From Duganella phyllosphaerae (GTDB taxonomy: Bacteria > Pseudomonadota > Gammaproteobacteria > Burkholderiales > Burkholderiaceae_D): a DNA stretch of 64,000 nucleotides. Both the position numbers and the translations under genes were made by a program. This document shows, piece by piece, positions 1 to 9,491 of the stretch. The notes under the pieces were generated by a model that was given only the letters and a program-made list of their open reading frames with translations, searched no databases and had not been told where the DNA came from. Location of the stretch: contig NZ_LROM01000090.1 of assembly GCF_001758785.1 (NCBI RefSeq), positions 62,001 through 126,000 of the forward strand, given 5' to 3'. Each line of letters opens with the position of its first letter. Position 1 is the stretch's first letter.

Positions 1-2007
1 ACCGTGATGCGTGACAAGAACCATGCGTCGGTGATTATCTGGAGCATCGGCAACGAGAATCCGATCAACGAGTTCGAGATGGACGCCGGCCGGCTGGTCA
101 AGCAGCTCGATCCCACCCGGCCGATCACGCTGCCCAAGATCGGCAGTTACTTTGCCAAAAACTACGCGCGCATCCCGGCTTTCGTCGACCTGTATTCGCC
201 GCATTACCCGAGCAACGATACCCTGGCAGGCTACGCCGACAAGCTCACGCGCCCGACCATCCTGACCGAGTACGCGCATGGCCTGGGCCTGGCCAGCGAC
301 CGCATCCAGGACCAGTGGGCGCTGCTGCAAGCCAACCCGGTGTTCGCGGGCGGCTCGCTGTGGCACTTCCACGACCAGGGCTTGCTGCGTCGCCGGGCAA
401 CGCCGGTCGATCCCGATCAGCCGACCCAATACGCGTGGCGCGCCCCCCACCAGTACTACGATACCCACGGCCTCGACGGCGCCGACGGCCTGGTCTATGC
501 CGACCGCACGCCGCAGGTCGATTTCTGGCAGATGCGCAAGGTGTATGCACCGGTCCAGTTCGTCGAGCGCACGGCGCGGGTGGCACCTGGTCGGCAACGC
601 ATCGCCGTCACGCTGGAAAACCGCTACGACTTCCGCAGCCTGCGCGGCGTCACGTTGCACTGGGCCTTGCAACAGAACGGCGTGACACGCCAGCAAGGCA
701 AAGAGGCGCTGTCGGCTCCAGCACGCGCTACGGAAGCGACCGCCATCGCGGTGGACATTCCGGCACCGGCCGCATCGCTCACCGACGTGCTGGTCTTGCA
801 GTTGCGCGCGGTGGACGAGCACGGCACGCAAATCAACGAGCGCAGCTTGCACCTGCTGCGCGCGGAACCGGCACAATTCAACTGGACGGCCACTCCTGTG
901 GATCCTGTGGCCTCTGTGACTCCTGCTGCTGCTCTTGCTGCTACTGCTACTTCTGCTACTTCTGCTGCCCCTGGTATTGCTGTCACTCCTGCTCCTCATT
1001 CGCCGATACTGGCCGAGGATGCGGACGCAACTTCCGTCACGACCGCGCAATGGATCTTGACCGTGCAGCGCGAAACCGGCGCACTGGCGATCCGCGACCG
1101 CGCCGGCCGGGTGCTGGTCGATGGCATCGTGCCGCATGGCGGACGCCGGTTCACCATGGCCGAGGCGCTGGGCGCGAAAAAATCGGGGACCTGGCCGGTG
1201 TCGATCCTGGAACAGGCCGACCAGCCCGTGATCAAGGCGGAGCGGCTGGGCGAGCGGGTGCGGCTGTCGGTACACGCGACTTACCGCCTGCCGGTACCCG
1301 CTGCGCTGGCAGAGGCGGCGCCGAAAGGCGCAGCCGCTCAGCCGGATGATCTGCTGCCCGCAGGCGAGGCCAACCACATCGCCAGCCCAGGCCGACCAGG
1401 TAGGCCAGGCAACAATGGCGGCGCCGCAGTCGCCAGCGAGCAAGGCCTGGTCGGCGGCTACACGCTCGAGATCGACGGCAAGAGCGCGATCGCCGTCAGC
1501 TATGCGTATCGGCCGCTGGCGCCTGGCGCCATCGTCTCGGAGGCGGGTTTGTCGCTGGTGGCGCCGGCAGGCATGGCCGAGTTCCGCTGGGTGGGGCAAG
1601 GGCCGTATGCCGGCTACCCGGGCAAGGATCAACTGAACGAATTCGGCATCTACCACCTGAACCGCGCCGACCTCCGCTTCCAGGGCAACCGGCGCCAGAC
1701 CGAACTGGCGGTGCTGTCGGACGCCGTTGGCATCGGCTTTGCGCTGGCGCTGCCGGCAGCCGATGTGGCGGTGGAGCGCCACGGCGCACGCACGCTGCTC
1801 AGTCACAACGCGGTGATTGGAGGCTTGGGGAATAAGGGAACCCAGCCGGAAACCGTTGTCGCGCTGGACAAGGTGGGGGAAATCTCCGGCCGGTTCCTGC
1901 TGCTGCCGCTGGGTGGCGCCTGGCCCCAGGCCTTGCAAGGCTGGCTAGGTGCGCCGGGTGCGGCGGGGGAAGTGTTAAAACCGTTCTGGCACAGCTACGA
2001 TCAATAG
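1..2007 (+). CDS. GH2 family beta-galactosidase-like protein, 3' part
   Basis: The reading frame is open from the first base, so the 5' end lies outside the window; about 668 residues are visible. It starts inside the TIM barrel of a glycoside hydrolase family 2 enzyme: IIWSIGNEN near residue 18 carries the expected acid/base Glu, and LTEYAHG near residue 88 carries the expected nucleophile Glu. Later segments (around residues 350-400 and 520-640, including GPYAGYPGKDQ) resemble the C-terminal beta-galactosidase small-chain domains. The family hydrolyses terminal beta-D-galactosides or related glycosides. An Ala/Thr/Pro-rich linker (residues about 298-335, DNA 895-1000) uses GCT/ACT codons unlike the GCC/GCG-rich rest. 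A signal peptide cannot be judged. The exact substrate is unknown. Confidence 0.85.
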   Translation, partial: TVMRDKNHASVIIWSIGNENPINEFEMDAGRLVKQLDPTRPITLPKIGSYFAKNYARIPAFVDLYSPHYPSNDTLAGYADKLTRPTILTEYAHGLGLASDRIQDQWALLQANPVFAGGSLWHFHDQGLLRRRATPVDPDQPTQYAWRAPHQYYDTHGLDGADGLVYADRTPQVDFWQMRKVYAPVQFVERTARVAPGRQRIAVTLENRYDFRSLRGVTLHWALQQNGVTRQQGKEALSAPARATEATAIAVDIPAPAASLTDVLVLQLRAVDEHGTQINERSLHLLRAEPAQFNWTATPVDPVASVTPAAALAATATSATSAAPGIAVTPAPHSPILAEDADATSVTTAQWILTVQRETGALAIRDRAGRVLVDGIVPHGGRRFTMAEALGAKKSGTWPVSILEQADQPVIKAERLGERVRLSVHATYRLPVPAALAEAAPKGAAAQPDDLLPAGEANHIASPGRPGRPGNNGGAAVASEQGLVGGYTLEIDGKSAIAVSYAYRPLAPGAIVSEAGLSLVAPAGMAEFRWVGQGPYAGYPGKDQLNEFGIYHLNRADLRFQGNRRQTELAVLSDAVGIGFALALPAADVAVERHGARTLLSHNAVIGGLGNKGTQPETVVALDKVGEISGRFLLLPLGGAWPQALQGWLGAPGAAGEVLKPFWHSYDQ

Positions 2008-2041
2008 TAAAAGCAGAGTGGGCGCATGCCCGACTCCGCTC
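2008..2041 (-). terminator. Terminator after pilin gene
   Basis: An imperfect GC-rich hairpin (arms about 2012-2023 and 2028-2040, loop GCAT) lies between the convergent GH2 and pilin genes. On the minus strand it is followed by a short T-run (TTTTA), which suits termination of the pilin transcript. It may work in both directions. Confidence 0.6.
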
Positions 2042-2054
2042 TATGTATCACTTA

Positions 2055-2543
2055 TCAGCTCGCTGGCTTGTTGTTTTTCTTCAGCGCTTCGACTGCGGCT
2101 GCATTGTCGGTCGTGGTCGCGTCGGTATCCACGGTCCACGTGAGGCTGGTTGCGCCTGCGGCGACCACTGGCGTAAAGGTCACTTTCTTGTCCTTGAGTC
2201 CGGAGCCTACGCCATCGGCCAGCACGAGCGTGATGGTGCCACCGGTCACGGAACCGGAAGCGACTTCCTTCGTCGCCGTCACGGTCGGTACGCCGTTCGA
2301 GCCGGACGTGCAATCGGTCACCACGCCGCCAGCTTCCTGTGCGCACAGCGCCACGGCGGTCTTGGTGGCGTCGGCTGCCGACATGACGTTGGCGATCTTG
2401 GCCTTGACCGTGTAATTGCTGTAAGCAGGAATGGCCACCGCAGCCAGGATGCCGATAATGGCCACCACGATCATCAGTTCGATCAGGGTAAAGCCGGCTT
2501 GTGCCTGCGATTTCATGGATTTCATGGACTTGAGGGATTTCAT
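2055..2543 (-). CDS. pilA: Type IV pilin (PilA-like major or minor pilin)
   Basis: A 162-residue prepilin. The leader [17 protein letters not shown] ends in Gly followed by [18 protein letters not shown], the class III prepilin-peptidase site and hydrophobic N-terminal helix; Glu5 of the mature protein is present. The C-terminal part is Thr/Val/Ala-rich and contains only two Cys (LCAQ and DCTS), close together in mid-sequence instead of forming the usual C-terminal disulfide loop. The start at 2543 is chosen because GGAG lies 9 bases upstream and the leader has normal length; an in-frame ATG at 2579 would add 12 unlikely residues. A sigma-54 promoter and repeated upstream motifs precede it, as for PilR-controlled pilA genes. 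It is the only pilus gene here. Confidence 0.88.
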   Translation of the reverse strand: MKSLKSMKSMKSQAQAGFTLIELMIVVAIIGILAAVAIPAYSNYTVKAKIANVMSAADATKTAVALCAQEAGGVVTDCTSGSNGVPTVTATKEVASGSVTGGTITLVLADGVGSGLKDKKVTFTPVVAAGATSLTWTVDTDATTTDNAAAVEALKKNNKPAS

Positions 2544-2590
2544 GGTTGCGTCTCCGGGGTTGAGATGGGTCAGTGTCACACCTGAGATAT

Positions 2591-2606
2591 CGCAATAGCT
2601 GTGCCA
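2591..2606 (-). promoter_or_regulatory. Sigma-54 promoter of pilin gene
   Basis: On the minus strand the sequence reads TGGCAC-AGCTA-TTGCG, matching the sigma-54 consensus TGGCAC-N5-TTGCW with the invariant GG and GC correctly spaced. The predicted start site near 2580 leaves a leader of about 37 nt before the pilin ATG. This fits known RpoN/PilR control of pilA. Confidence 0.85.
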
Positions 2607-2653
2607 GCTCTGCGCCGGGGCAAACCGCGCCTCGGCAGCGCGAGAACTGCCGT

Positions 2654-2704
2654 TTTTTGTCAGTCGCGCCAGCGCGATTTGTCAGCGCTGACAATTTTCG
2701 TCAG
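2654..2704 (-). promoter_or_regulatory. Candidate PilR enhancer: three GTCAG repeats
   Basis: Three direct copies of TTTTGTCAG-like motifs (GTCAG at 2659, 2681 and 2700, spaced 22 and 19 bases) lie 80-125 bases upstream of the predicted pilin start site. The middle copy is part of a perfect palindrome TTGTCAGCGCTGACAA (2680-2695 region). Spacing of about two helical turns and distance from the sigma-54 promoter fit an enhancer for a bacterial enhancer-binding protein such as PilR; the identity of the protein is inferred. Confidence 0.55.
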
Positions 2705-2725
2705 CTCATCATGAGCCCAATAATG

Positions 2726-2755
2726 ACAAAAGGGAGCGCAAGGCTCCCTTTTGTT
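2726..2755. terminator. Bidirectional terminator after sucD
   Basis: Perfect stem AAAGGGAGC / GCTCCCTTT around a GCAA-type loop, flanked by A-run and T-run on both strands. It lies 24 bases beyond the sucD stop and ends the sucCD transcript. Confidence 0.85.
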
Positions 2756-2776
2756 ATCGTGCGATCAAGCTGGCTA

Positions 2777-3658
2777 TTACAGCATGGCTTTCAGCAGACG
2801 CGCCATTTCCGACGGGTTCTTGGTGACGGTGATGCCGCAAGCTTCCATGATTTCCAGTTTGGCTTGTGCGGTATCGGCGCCGCCGGAGATCAGCGCGCCG
2901 GCGTGGCCCATGCGCTTGCCCGGAGGAGCGGTGACACCGGCGATGAAGCCGACCACTGGCTTTTTCATGTTGTCTTTGATCCAATAAGCCGCGTTGGCTT
3001 CGTCAGGACCACCGATTTCGCCGATCATGATGACCGCGTCGGTATCAGGATCGTCGTTGAACATCTTCATGACGTCGATGTGCTTCAGACCGTTGATCGG
3101 GTCACCGCCGATGCCGACTGCCGACGATTGGCCCAGGCCCAGTGCGGTCAGCTGACCGACTGCTTCGTAGGTCAACGTGCCCGAACGCGACACCACGCCG
3201 ATACGGCCCTTCTTGTGGATGTGACCTGGCATGATGCCGATCTTGATTTCGTCAGGGGTGATCAGGCCTGGGCAGTTAGGGCCCAGCAGCAGGGTTTTCG
3301 AACCGGCTTTGGCCATGCGGTCTTTCAGCGCCATCATGTCGCGCACTGGAATGCCTTCGGTAATGCAAATTGCCAGGTCCAGCTCGGCTTCTACGGCTTC
3401 CCAGATCGCGGCAGCTGCGCCTGCTGGTGGTACGTAGATTACCGACACGTTGGCGCCGGTTTCTTTTTTCGCTTCTGCAACGTTAGCGAAAATTGGAATG
3501 CCTTCGAAGTCTTCGCCGGCTTTCTTTGGGTTCACGCCTGCGACGAAGGCATTTTTGCCGTTCGCGTAGTCGCGGCAACCGCGGGTGTGGAACTGGCCGG
3601 TCTTGCCGGTGATCCCTTGGGTGACAACTTTGGTATCTTTATTGATCAGAATGGACAT
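2777..3658 (-). CDS. sucD: Succinate-CoA ligase, ADP/GDP-forming, alpha subunit
   Basis: 293 residues, the usual family length. The TCA-cycle enzyme couples succinyl-CoA cleavage to nucleoside triphosphate synthesis in a complex with SucC. The N-terminal Rossmann-type CoA-binding domain (GITGKTG near residue 16) is followed by the ligase domain. [10 protein letters not shown] near residue 246 carries the phosphorylated active-site His, and LLGPNCPG is also conserved. The gene starts 13 bases after the sucC stop, so the two are co-transcribed, and a strong terminator follows. Confidence 0.97.
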   Translation of the reverse strand: MSILINKDTKVVTQGITGKTGQFHTRGCRDYANGKNAFVAGVNPKKAGEDFEGIPIFANVAEAKKETGANVSVIYVPPAGAAAAIWEAVEAELDLAICITEGIPVRDMMALKDRMAKAGSKTLLLGPNCPGLITPDEIKIGIMPGHIHKKGRIGVVSRSGTLTYEAVGQLTALGLGQSSAVGIGGDPINGLKHIDVMKMFNDDPDTDAVIMIGEIGGPDEANAAYWIKDNMKKPVVGFIAGVTAPPGKRMGHAGALISGGADTAQAKLEIMEACGITVTKNPSEMARLLKAML

Positions 3659-3671
3659 GTTGATTCCTTAA

Positions 3672-4841
3672 TTAAGCTTGACCGGCAGCAGCTGCAACAA
3701 CGCTCTTGGCTGCTTCTTCCATGGTGTCGGCTGCGATGATCGGCAGACCGGAATCGGCCAGCATCTTCTTGCCCAGGTCTTCGTTGGTGCCCTTCATGCG
3801 CACCACCAGTGGCACGTTCAGCGATACGGCTTTGACTGCGGTGATCACGCCTTCGGCGATGACGTCGCAACGCATGATGCCGCCGAAGATGTTCACCAGG
3901 ATGGCTTTCAAGCCTGGGTTTTTCAGCATGATCTTGAACGCTTCGGTGACTTTCTCGGCCGTGGCGCCACCGCCGACGTCGAGGAAGTTGGCCGGCTCGC
4001 CGCCGAACAGCTTGATGGTGTCCATGGTGGCCATGGCCAGGCCGGCGCCGTTGACCAGGCAGCCGATGTTACCGTCGAGCGAGATGTAAGCCAGGTCGAA
4101 TTTCGAGGCTTCCACTTCAGCTGGATCTTCTTCGTCCAGGTCGCGGTAAGCGACGATTTCTGGTTGACGGAACAGTGCGTTGGCGTCGAAGTTGAACTTG
4201 GCGTCCAGGGCGATAACCTTGCCCGAACCGGTCAGGATCAGTGGGTTGATTTCGGCCAGCGACGAGTCGGTTTCCCAGTAGGCTTTGTACAGGCCTTGCA
4301 GGTTGGTGACAGCGTCAGGGATCGAAGCTTCTGGTACGCCGATCTTGGCAGCGATGCCGGCAGCTTCAGCGTCGGTCAGGCCAACCGATGGGTCGATGGC
4401 GATCGAGTGCAGCAGTTCTGGATGCGATTCAGCCACTTCTTCGATGTCCATGCCGCCTTCCGACGAGGCCATCAGGACAACGCGCTGCGATACGCGGTCG
4501 GTGACCAGCGATACGTACAGTTCTTTCTTGATGTCCGCGCCTTCTTCGATCAGCAGGCGACGTACTTTTTGGCCTTCTGGACCGGTCTGGTGCGTGATCA
4601 GCTGCATGCCCAGGATTTGCTCGGCGTATTCTTTGACTTGTTCCAGCGATTTTGCGACCTTGACGCCGCCGCCTTTACCACGGCCACCGGCGTGGATTTG
4701 TGCTTTTACAACCCAGACCGGGCCGCCCAAGGTTTCAGCAGCTTTCACTGCCTCGTCGACGGACAGGCACGGAATACCGCGTGGTACCGTCACTCCGTAT
4801 TTCCGGAGGATTTCTTTGCCTTGATACTCATGGATCTTCAT
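3672..4841 (-). CDS. sucC: Succinate-CoA ligase, beta subunit
   Basis: 389 residues, full length. The N-terminal ATP-grasp domain begins [12 protein letters not shown] and includes the Gly-rich [13 protein letters not shown] nucleotide-binding segment near residues 50-63. The C-terminal domain contains [13 protein letters not shown], which forms part of the CoA/phosphate site. AGAAGGGAAG just upstream is a good ribosome binding site. It forms the first gene of a sucC-sucD operon; here sucAB and lpd are not adjacent. Confidence 0.97.
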   Translation of the reverse strand: MKIHEYQGKEILRKYGVTVPRGIPCLSVDEAVKAAETLGGPVWVVKAQIHAGGRGKGGGVKVAKSLEQVKEYAEQILGMQLITHQTGPEGQKVRRLLIEEGADIKKELYVSLVTDRVSQRVVLMASSEGGMDIEEVAESHPELLHSIAIDPSVGLTDAEAAGIAAKIGVPEASIPDAVTNLQGLYKAYWETDSSLAEINPLILTGSGKVIALDAKFNFDANALFRQPEIVAYRDLDEEDPAEVEASKFDLAYISLDGNIGCLVNGAGLAMATMDTIKLFGGEPANFLDVGGGATAEKVTEAFKIMLKNPGLKAILVNIFGGIMRCDVIAEGVITAVKAVSLNVPLVVRMKGTNEDLGKKMLADSGLPIIAADTMEEAAKSVVAAAAGQA

Positions 4842-5268
4842 GCTGGCTTCCCTTCTGATGCTGATGTGTAAAAATCGATTAAGACTGCGGAATAGTGTGG
4901 TGCTTGGGTAAAACTATGGCCCGGTCGCTATTGAAGCCAGCGGCAAGGCAAATCGGGGGGTGCAATGAGGGGGGTGGTCCACCATGGCGTGTACACGCTG
5001 AGGCGGCGATCGCGCGCGTGCGGAACGCACGACGAGAAACAGGAATCGACAATGACATAAGATGAATACCGCTTGCGCGGCATGAATTTTAGTTAGCAGC
5101 CTATGTATCCGTAGCTTCTACGGACAACCACCGCACCCACGGTGCTGCAAAAACCGTAAAAGTGTAGCACACACCAGACCGAGTTGATACGTGTCAAACG
5201 CCATCTGGCCGTAAACCGTTGGCGGTGACGAGGGTATTCATAGGTATTCACCAACTAAATATCGGCAA
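4842..5268. other. Intergenic region between sucC start and recX end
   Basis: 427 bases without a supported gene. The sucC promoter must lie in the part next to 4842, but no convincing -35/-10 pair could be picked. A small perfect hairpin CCGTAG-CTT-CTACGG lies at 5109-5123, too far from an obvious T-run to call a terminator. No tRNA-like or coding structure was seen. Confidence 0.5.
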
Positions 5269-5724
5269 TCACTGGTCGAAATCGGCAGTACCCTTCATGG
5301 CGGTGCGGATGGCGCGCTGGGAGAAGCCGCGTTGCAGCAGGAAGCGCATTTGCTTGTTGCGTTGCTCGGGATCGGTGGCGACCTCGCCGAACTTGCGTTC
5401 CCAGATCTCGCAACAGCGCGCGGTCTCGGTGTCGGCCAGGCTTTCCTTGAATCCTTGCAGCGCCTCGCCCTGCACGCCGTGGCTTTGCAGCTCGGCCATG
5501 ATGCGGGCGTTGCCGAAACGGGCAGAACGACGGTGGATCAGCGATTCGGAAAAACGTTCCTGCGACAGCCAGTTGTTCTTTTCGAGCAGGTCGAGCAAGG
5601 CGTCGACGTCGTCGGTGTCTTCGGCGTAACGCGAGAGTTTGCGCGACAGTTCGAGACGGCTGTGTTCGCGCTGGGAGAGGTAGCGCAGGGCGCGGCCTTT
5701 GAGGCTGAGGGGGGGACGGGGCAT
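5269..5724 (-). CDS. recX: Regulatory protein RecX
   Basis: 151-residue helical protein (begins [20 protein letters not shown]) with the RecX triple three-helix repeat pattern and conserved features such as [13 protein letters not shown] and [12 protein letters not shown]. RecX inhibits RecA filament growth and lies directly downstream of recA in many proteobacteria. The start at 5724 has AGAGGT upstream. The frame stays open to 5826, but that extension would be translated from a REP-like repeat and is rejected. The 5724-5939 gap to recA holds the repeat, so RecX is probably made by read-through from the recA promoter. Confidence 0.93.
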   Translation of the reverse strand: MPRPPLSLKGRALRYLSQREHSRLELSRKLSRYAEDTDDVDALLDLLEKNNWLSQERFSESLIHRRSARFGNARIMAELQSHGVQGEALQGFKESLADTETARCCEIWERKFGEVATDPEQRNKQMRFLLQRGFSQRAIRTAMKGTADFDQ

Positions 5725-5798
5725 GGTGGGACCTCTGGACTTTGAGGCGAGTGTACGGATGCTATGAAATACAGACACCGCACCGTTAGCCGGAGAAC

Positions 5799-5870
5799 CG
5801 TCATCCCCGCGAAAGCGGGGATCCATACTGAGCGTGCGTTCTATGGATCCCCGCGTACGCGAGGGTGACA
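5799..5870. repeat. REP/REPIN-like inverted repeat, copy 1
   Basis: Two REP-like palindromic units in head-to-head arrangement: CGTCATCCCCGCGAAAGCGG with GGATCCAT, a 16-base spacer, then the inverted unit ATGGATCCCCGCG ending GGTGACA. It lies between recA and recX. Related copies are at 22964-23074, 35081-35177 and 53571-53599. Confidence 0.85.
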
Positions 5871-5938
5871 GGTATCAGGGCGCGGGCGCTTTGCGTTAAA
5901 GGCCGACGTGATAAAACGGCCAACCCGCCTCCATGAAC

Positions 5939-7033
5939 TTACGCAGCGTCAGCTTCGCCTTTGGCAGGCTTGAGCTTGACCACGGTCTCTGGCTTTTCAG
6001 CGGCCAGCGGTGGCAGTGAACGAACGCCCAGCGATTCACGCACGCGGTTTTCGATTTCCCACGCCAGTTGCGGGCGCTCTTGCAGGAAGATGCGGGCATT
6101 GTCCTTGCCCTGGCCGACGCGCTCGCCGTTGTAGCTGTACCACGAACCGGACTTCTCGACGATCTTCGCTTCCACGCCCAGGTCGAGGATTTCGCCTTCG
6201 CGCGAAGTGCCTGCGCCGTACAGGATGTCGAAGTGCGCTTCCTTGAACGGTGGCGCGATCTTGTTCTTGACGACCTTGACCTTGGTTTCGTTACCGATCA
6301 CCTCGTCGCCGGACTTGATCGAGCCGGTGCGGCGGATGTCCAGGCGCACGGACGCGTAGAACTTCAGTGCGTTACCGCCGGTGGTGGTCTCCGGGCTGCC
6401 GAACATCACGCCGATCTTCATGCGGATCTGGTTGATGAAGATGACCAGGGTGTTGGTGCGGTTGATCGAGCCGGTGAGCTTGCGCAGTGCCTGCGACATC
6501 AAGCGTGCCTGCAGACCTGGCAGCGAGTCGCCCATGTCGCCTTCGATCTCGGCGCGTGGCGTCAATGCAGCCACGGAGTCGATCACGACCATGTCCACGG
6601 AACCGGAACGCACCAGGGCGTCGCAGATTTCCAGTGCCTGTTCGCCGGTGTCCGGCTGCGAGATCAGCAGGTCGCTCAGGTTGACGCCCAGCTTTTGCGC
6701 GTAGGTGACGTCCAGCGCGTGCTCGGCGTCGATGAACGCGCAGGTGCCGCCCAGTTTTTGCATTTCCGCGATGGTTTGCAAGGTGAGCGTGGTTTTACCC
6801 GAGGATTCAGGGCCGTAGATTTCCACCACGCGGCCGCGCGGCAGGCCGCCCACGCCCAGCGCCACGTCCAGGCCCAGCGAACCGGTGGACACGACCTGTA
6901 CTTCTTCGATCGGCGCACTGGCATCCATGCGCATGACGGAACCTTTGCCGAACTGCTTCTCAATCTGTGCCAGCGCGGCGGCCAGCGCCTTGGCTTTCTC
7001 GGATGCGGGTACTACAGCTTTTTTATCGTCCAT
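5939..7033 (-). CDS. recA: Recombinase A
   Basis: 364 residues. DNA strand-exchange protein and co-protease that triggers LexA self-cleavage. Seen in sequence: Walker [10 protein letters not shown] near residue 74, the MAW-like segment [17 protein letters not shown], Walker [13 protein letters not shown], and loop L2 with the conserved [20 protein letters not shown] segment (split over positions about 200-220). The acidic, Lys-rich C-terminal tail ([14 protein letters not shown]) is typical. A perfect LexA box lies about 50 bases upstream of the start codon. recX follows. Confidence 0.98.
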   Translation of the reverse strand: MDDKKAVVPASEKAKALAAALAQIEKQFGKGSVMRMDASAPIEEVQVVSTGSLGLDVALGVGGLPRGRVVEIYGPESSGKTTLTLQTIAEMQKLGGTCAFIDAEHALDVTYAQKLGVNLSDLLISQPDTGEQALEICDALVRSGSVDMVVIDSVAALTPRAEIEGDMGDSLPGLQARLMSQALRKLTGSINRTNTLVIFINQIRMKIGVMFGSPETTTGGNALKFYASVRLDIRRTGSIKSGDEVIGNETKVKVVKNKIAPPFKEAHFDILYGAGTSREGEILDLGVEAKIVEKSGSWYSYNGERVGQGKDNARIFLQERPQLAWEIENRVRESLGVRSLPPLAAEKPETVVKLKPAKGEADAA

Positions 7034-7082
7034 AATGTGCTTTCAACCAGTTGGTGGTGACAATTTGTCGGTACAGGTAGTA

Positions 7083-7098
7083 CTGTATAAAAAAACAG
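7083..7098 (-). promoter_or_regulatory. LexA (SOS) box of recA
   Basis: CTGT-N8-ACAG is matched exactly (minus strand CTGTTTTTTTATACAG), 50-65 bases upstream of the recA start codon, so LexA repression of recA is expected. The divergent response-regulator gene starts 141 bases away on the other side. Confidence 0.9.
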
Positions 7099-7238
7099 TG
7101 ATAAGCGCAAGCGCGATTTGATTGAAATGTCGATTAATTTTGTTGCCAGCCCCGGCCGGTGCAAAAATTCGCCAGCAAGCAAAAAATCCAACACAATACC
7201 GGCTTGAGCCTTTGCCCCAGTGCACCCGGAGTATCCAC

Positions 7239-7949
7239 ATGCGTATTTTATTAGCCGAAGATGATGGCGTTCTCGCCGACGGGCTCACCCGCTCGCTGCG
7301 CCAGTCCGGCTACGCCATCGATTGCGTGCGCAACGGCCAGGAGGCCGACACCGCCCTCTCCACCCAGGAATTCGACCTCTTGATCCTCGACCTGGGTTTG
7401 CCCAAGCTGTCCGGCCTGGAAGTGCTGCGCCGGCTGCGTTCGCGCGGCTCGCTGTTGCCGGTGCTGATCCTCACCGCTGCCGACTCGATCGAGCAGCGCG
7501 TCAACGGCCTCGACCTGGGCGCCGACGATTACATGGCCAAGCCGTTTGCGCTCTCGGAACTGGAAGCGCGGGTGCGCGCCCTCACCCGCCGCGGCGCCGG
7601 CGGCGGCGCCACCGTCATCAAGCACGGTCCGCTGTCGTACGACCAGGTGGGCCGCAGCGCCTATATCAACGAGCAGATGCTGGACCTGTCCGCGCGCGAA
7701 CTGGGCCTGCTGGAAATTCTATTGGCCCGGACCGGCCGCCTGGTCTCCAAGGAGCAACTGGTCGATCACCTGTGCGAATGGGGTGAAGAAGTGAGCAACA
7801 ACGCCATCGAAGTGTATGTGCACCGGTTGCGTAAAAAGATCGAGGTGGGCGGCGTGCGCATCGTCACCGTGCGCGGTCTCGGCTATTGCCTGGAAAAATA
7901 CACCGAAGCTAAGGCCGCAGCCGTGGAAGTCGGGGACGCCGTCAAGTGA
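7239..7949 (+). CDS. OmpR-family response regulator (TctD/QseB-like)
   Basis: 236 residues. The N-terminal receiver domain has the acidic pair EDD (7-9), phospho-acceptor Asp51 in LLILDLGLP, Thr79 and Lys101 (DYMAKPF). The C-terminal winged-helix DNA-binding domain has LSARELGLLEILL and VHRLRKKIE with VRGLGYCLE. The start at 7239 is chosen for CGGAG at -12; an upstream in-frame extension to 7122 has no domain support. It overlaps the sensor kinase by 4 bases (GTGA), so the two are translationally coupled. Context suggests control of the downstream symporter; the signal is unknown. Confidence 0.92.
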   Translation: MRILLAEDDGVLADGLTRSLRQSGYAIDCVRNGQEADTALSTQEFDLLILDLGLPKLSGLEVLRRLRSRGSLLPVLILTAADSIEQRVNGLDLGADDYMAKPFALSELEARVRALTRRGAGGGATVIKHGPLSYDQVGRSAYINEQMLDLSARELGLLEILLARTGRLVSKEQLVDHLCEWGEEVSNNAIEVYVHRLRKKIEVGGVRIVTVRGLGYCLEKYTEAKAAAVEVGDAVK

Positions 7950-9478
7950 GCGATCAGGCGGCAGACGAGGCTCCAGAATACCAGCCGCCTGCGGTCGAGC
8001 CCGACGAGAGCATGCAACGCTCGCTGTTCGGCGAGATCCTCGACTGGATGCTGGCGCCCTTGCTGCTGCTGTGGCCGATGAGCATCGCGATCACCTACCT
8101 GGTGGCCAAGTCGATCGCCAATCAGCCGTTCGACCATGCGCTCGAAGACAGCGTGACGGTACTGGCGCAACAGGTGCGCTCGGTCGATGGCAAGCTGATT
8201 CATGGACTGTCCGGGGCTGCGCGCGACATCCTGCGCGCCGACGATGTCGATAACATCTATTTCCAGGTTCAGGGCCCCAGCGGCGACGCCATCGATGGCG
8301 ACCGCGACCTGCCTCATCCCGGCAGCGATCCCGAGGAAGACCAGGCCCGCGCCGGCAGCGTACGCTTTCGCAACGACATCATGCACGGCACCCCGGTGCG
8401 CGTGGCCTACATCCATATCCGCGTGGAACCCAGCGATGGCGCGCCCTCCCCGCACCCGCCGCTGGCGCTGGTGCAGGTGGCGGAAACCCTGGAAAAACGC
8501 GCCCAGCTGGCCAACGAGATCATCAAGGGCGTGATCCTGCCGCAGTTCATCATCCTGCCCATCGTGCTGGCCCTGGTCTGGTTTGCCTTGTCACGCGGCT
8601 TGTCGCCGCTGGCGCAGCTGCAGGAGCGCATACGCGCGCGCGGTTCCGACGACCTCAGCCCCATCGCCGCGAACCTGGTGCCGGAAGAAATCTCACCGCT
8701 GGTCGGCTCGCTCAACGAAATGCTGGAACGGCTCGGCCACACCATCGAAATGCAAAAGCGTTTTATTGCCGACGCCGCGCACCAGATGCGCACGCCCCTG
8801 GCCGGCATGCGCATGCAGTCCGAGCTGGCGCTGCGCCAGACCGACAGCGGAGAAATTCACCGCTCGCTCGAGCAACTGGCCAAAAGTTCGGAGTCGGCTA
8901 CCCGGCTGGTGAACCAGCTGCTGGCCCTGGCCCGCGCGGAAAACCAGCCGCAGGCCGGATCAAGCATGGTGCAGCTGGAACTGTCGGCACTGGCGCGCAG
9001 CACCGTGCACGACTGGGTGCAGGCGTCGTTCGCCCACCAGATCGACCTCGGTTACGAAGAGCCGCCGGCGCCGGTGCACATCAACGGCGACCCGACCATG
9101 TTGCGCGAGCTGCTGTCGAACCTGATCGACAACGCGCTGCGCTACACCCCGGCCGGCGGCAGCGTTACCGTGCGGGTGCGGGTCGATTTCGAGGACCACG
9201 CGCTGCTGGAAGTGGAAGACACGGGCCCCGGCATTCCACCGGCCGAGCGCACCCGCGTGTTCGAACGTTTTTACCGCATCCTCGGCAATACCGCCGAAGG
9301 CAGCGGCCTGGGCCTGGCCATCGTGCGCGAAATCGCCCAGCAGCACGGCGCCGAGGTCGATGTGTTCAACAATCCGCGCGTGCAACTGGCCAGGCTGCCT
9401 GGCAGCCTGTTCCGGCTGACGTTCCCGCTGCCAGTCGATCCGCTCGACGATGCCGACGAACCGCCCCACTTTGGCTAA
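7946..9478 (+). CDS. Sensor histidine kinase (TctE-like)
   Basis: 510 residues with a GTG start overlapping the upstream stop. A long polar N-terminus precedes TM1 (about 31-53), then a periplasmic domain (about 54-195) resembling the two-component sensor N-terminal domain of TctE-type kinases, and TM2 (about 196-216). HAMP-like and dimerisation regions follow, with His279 in FIADAAHQMRTPLAG. The ATPase domain has NLIDNALRYTP (N box), DTGPGIPP (G1) and GSGLGLAIV (G2). Likely partner of the response regulator at 7239. TctE relatives sense carboxylates, but the ligand here is not known. A 13-base gap leads to the DUF4212 gene. Confidence 0.93.
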   Translation: MSDQAADEAPEYQPPAVEPDESMQRSLFGEILDWMLAPLLLLWPMSIAITYLVAKSIANQPFDHALEDSVTVLAQQVRSVDGKLIHGLSGAARDILRADDVDNIYFQVQGPSGDAIDGDRDLPHPGSDPEEDQARAGSVRFRNDIMHGTPVRVAYIHIRVEPSDGAPSPHPPLALVQVAETLEKRAQLANEIIKGVILPQFIILPIVLALVWFALSRGLSPLAQLQERIRARGSDDLSPIAANLVPEEISPLVGSLNEMLERLGHTIEMQKRFIADAAHQMRTPLAGMRMQSELALRQTDSGEIHRSLEQLAKSSESATRLVNQLLALARAENQPQAGSSMVQLELSALARSTVHDWVQASFAHQIDLGYEEPPAPVHINGDPTMLRELLSNLIDNALRYTPAGGSVTVRVRVDFEDHALLEVEDTGPGIPPAERTRVFERFYRILGNTAEGSGLGLAIVREIAQQHGAEVDVFNNPRVQLARLPGSLFRLTFPLPVDPLDDADEPPHFG

Positions 9479-9491
9479 CCAGGGATAAAGA

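Noticed and set aside
5109-5123. Small hairpin CCGTAG-CTT-CTACGG as a terminator or attenuator.
   Set aside because: No T-run follows on either strand and it is far from both gene ends.
5725-5826. Longer RecX start giving an N-terminus [10 protein letters not shown].
   Set aside because: That peptide is the translation of the REP-like repeat. The start at 5724 has a ribosome binding site and fits RecX length.
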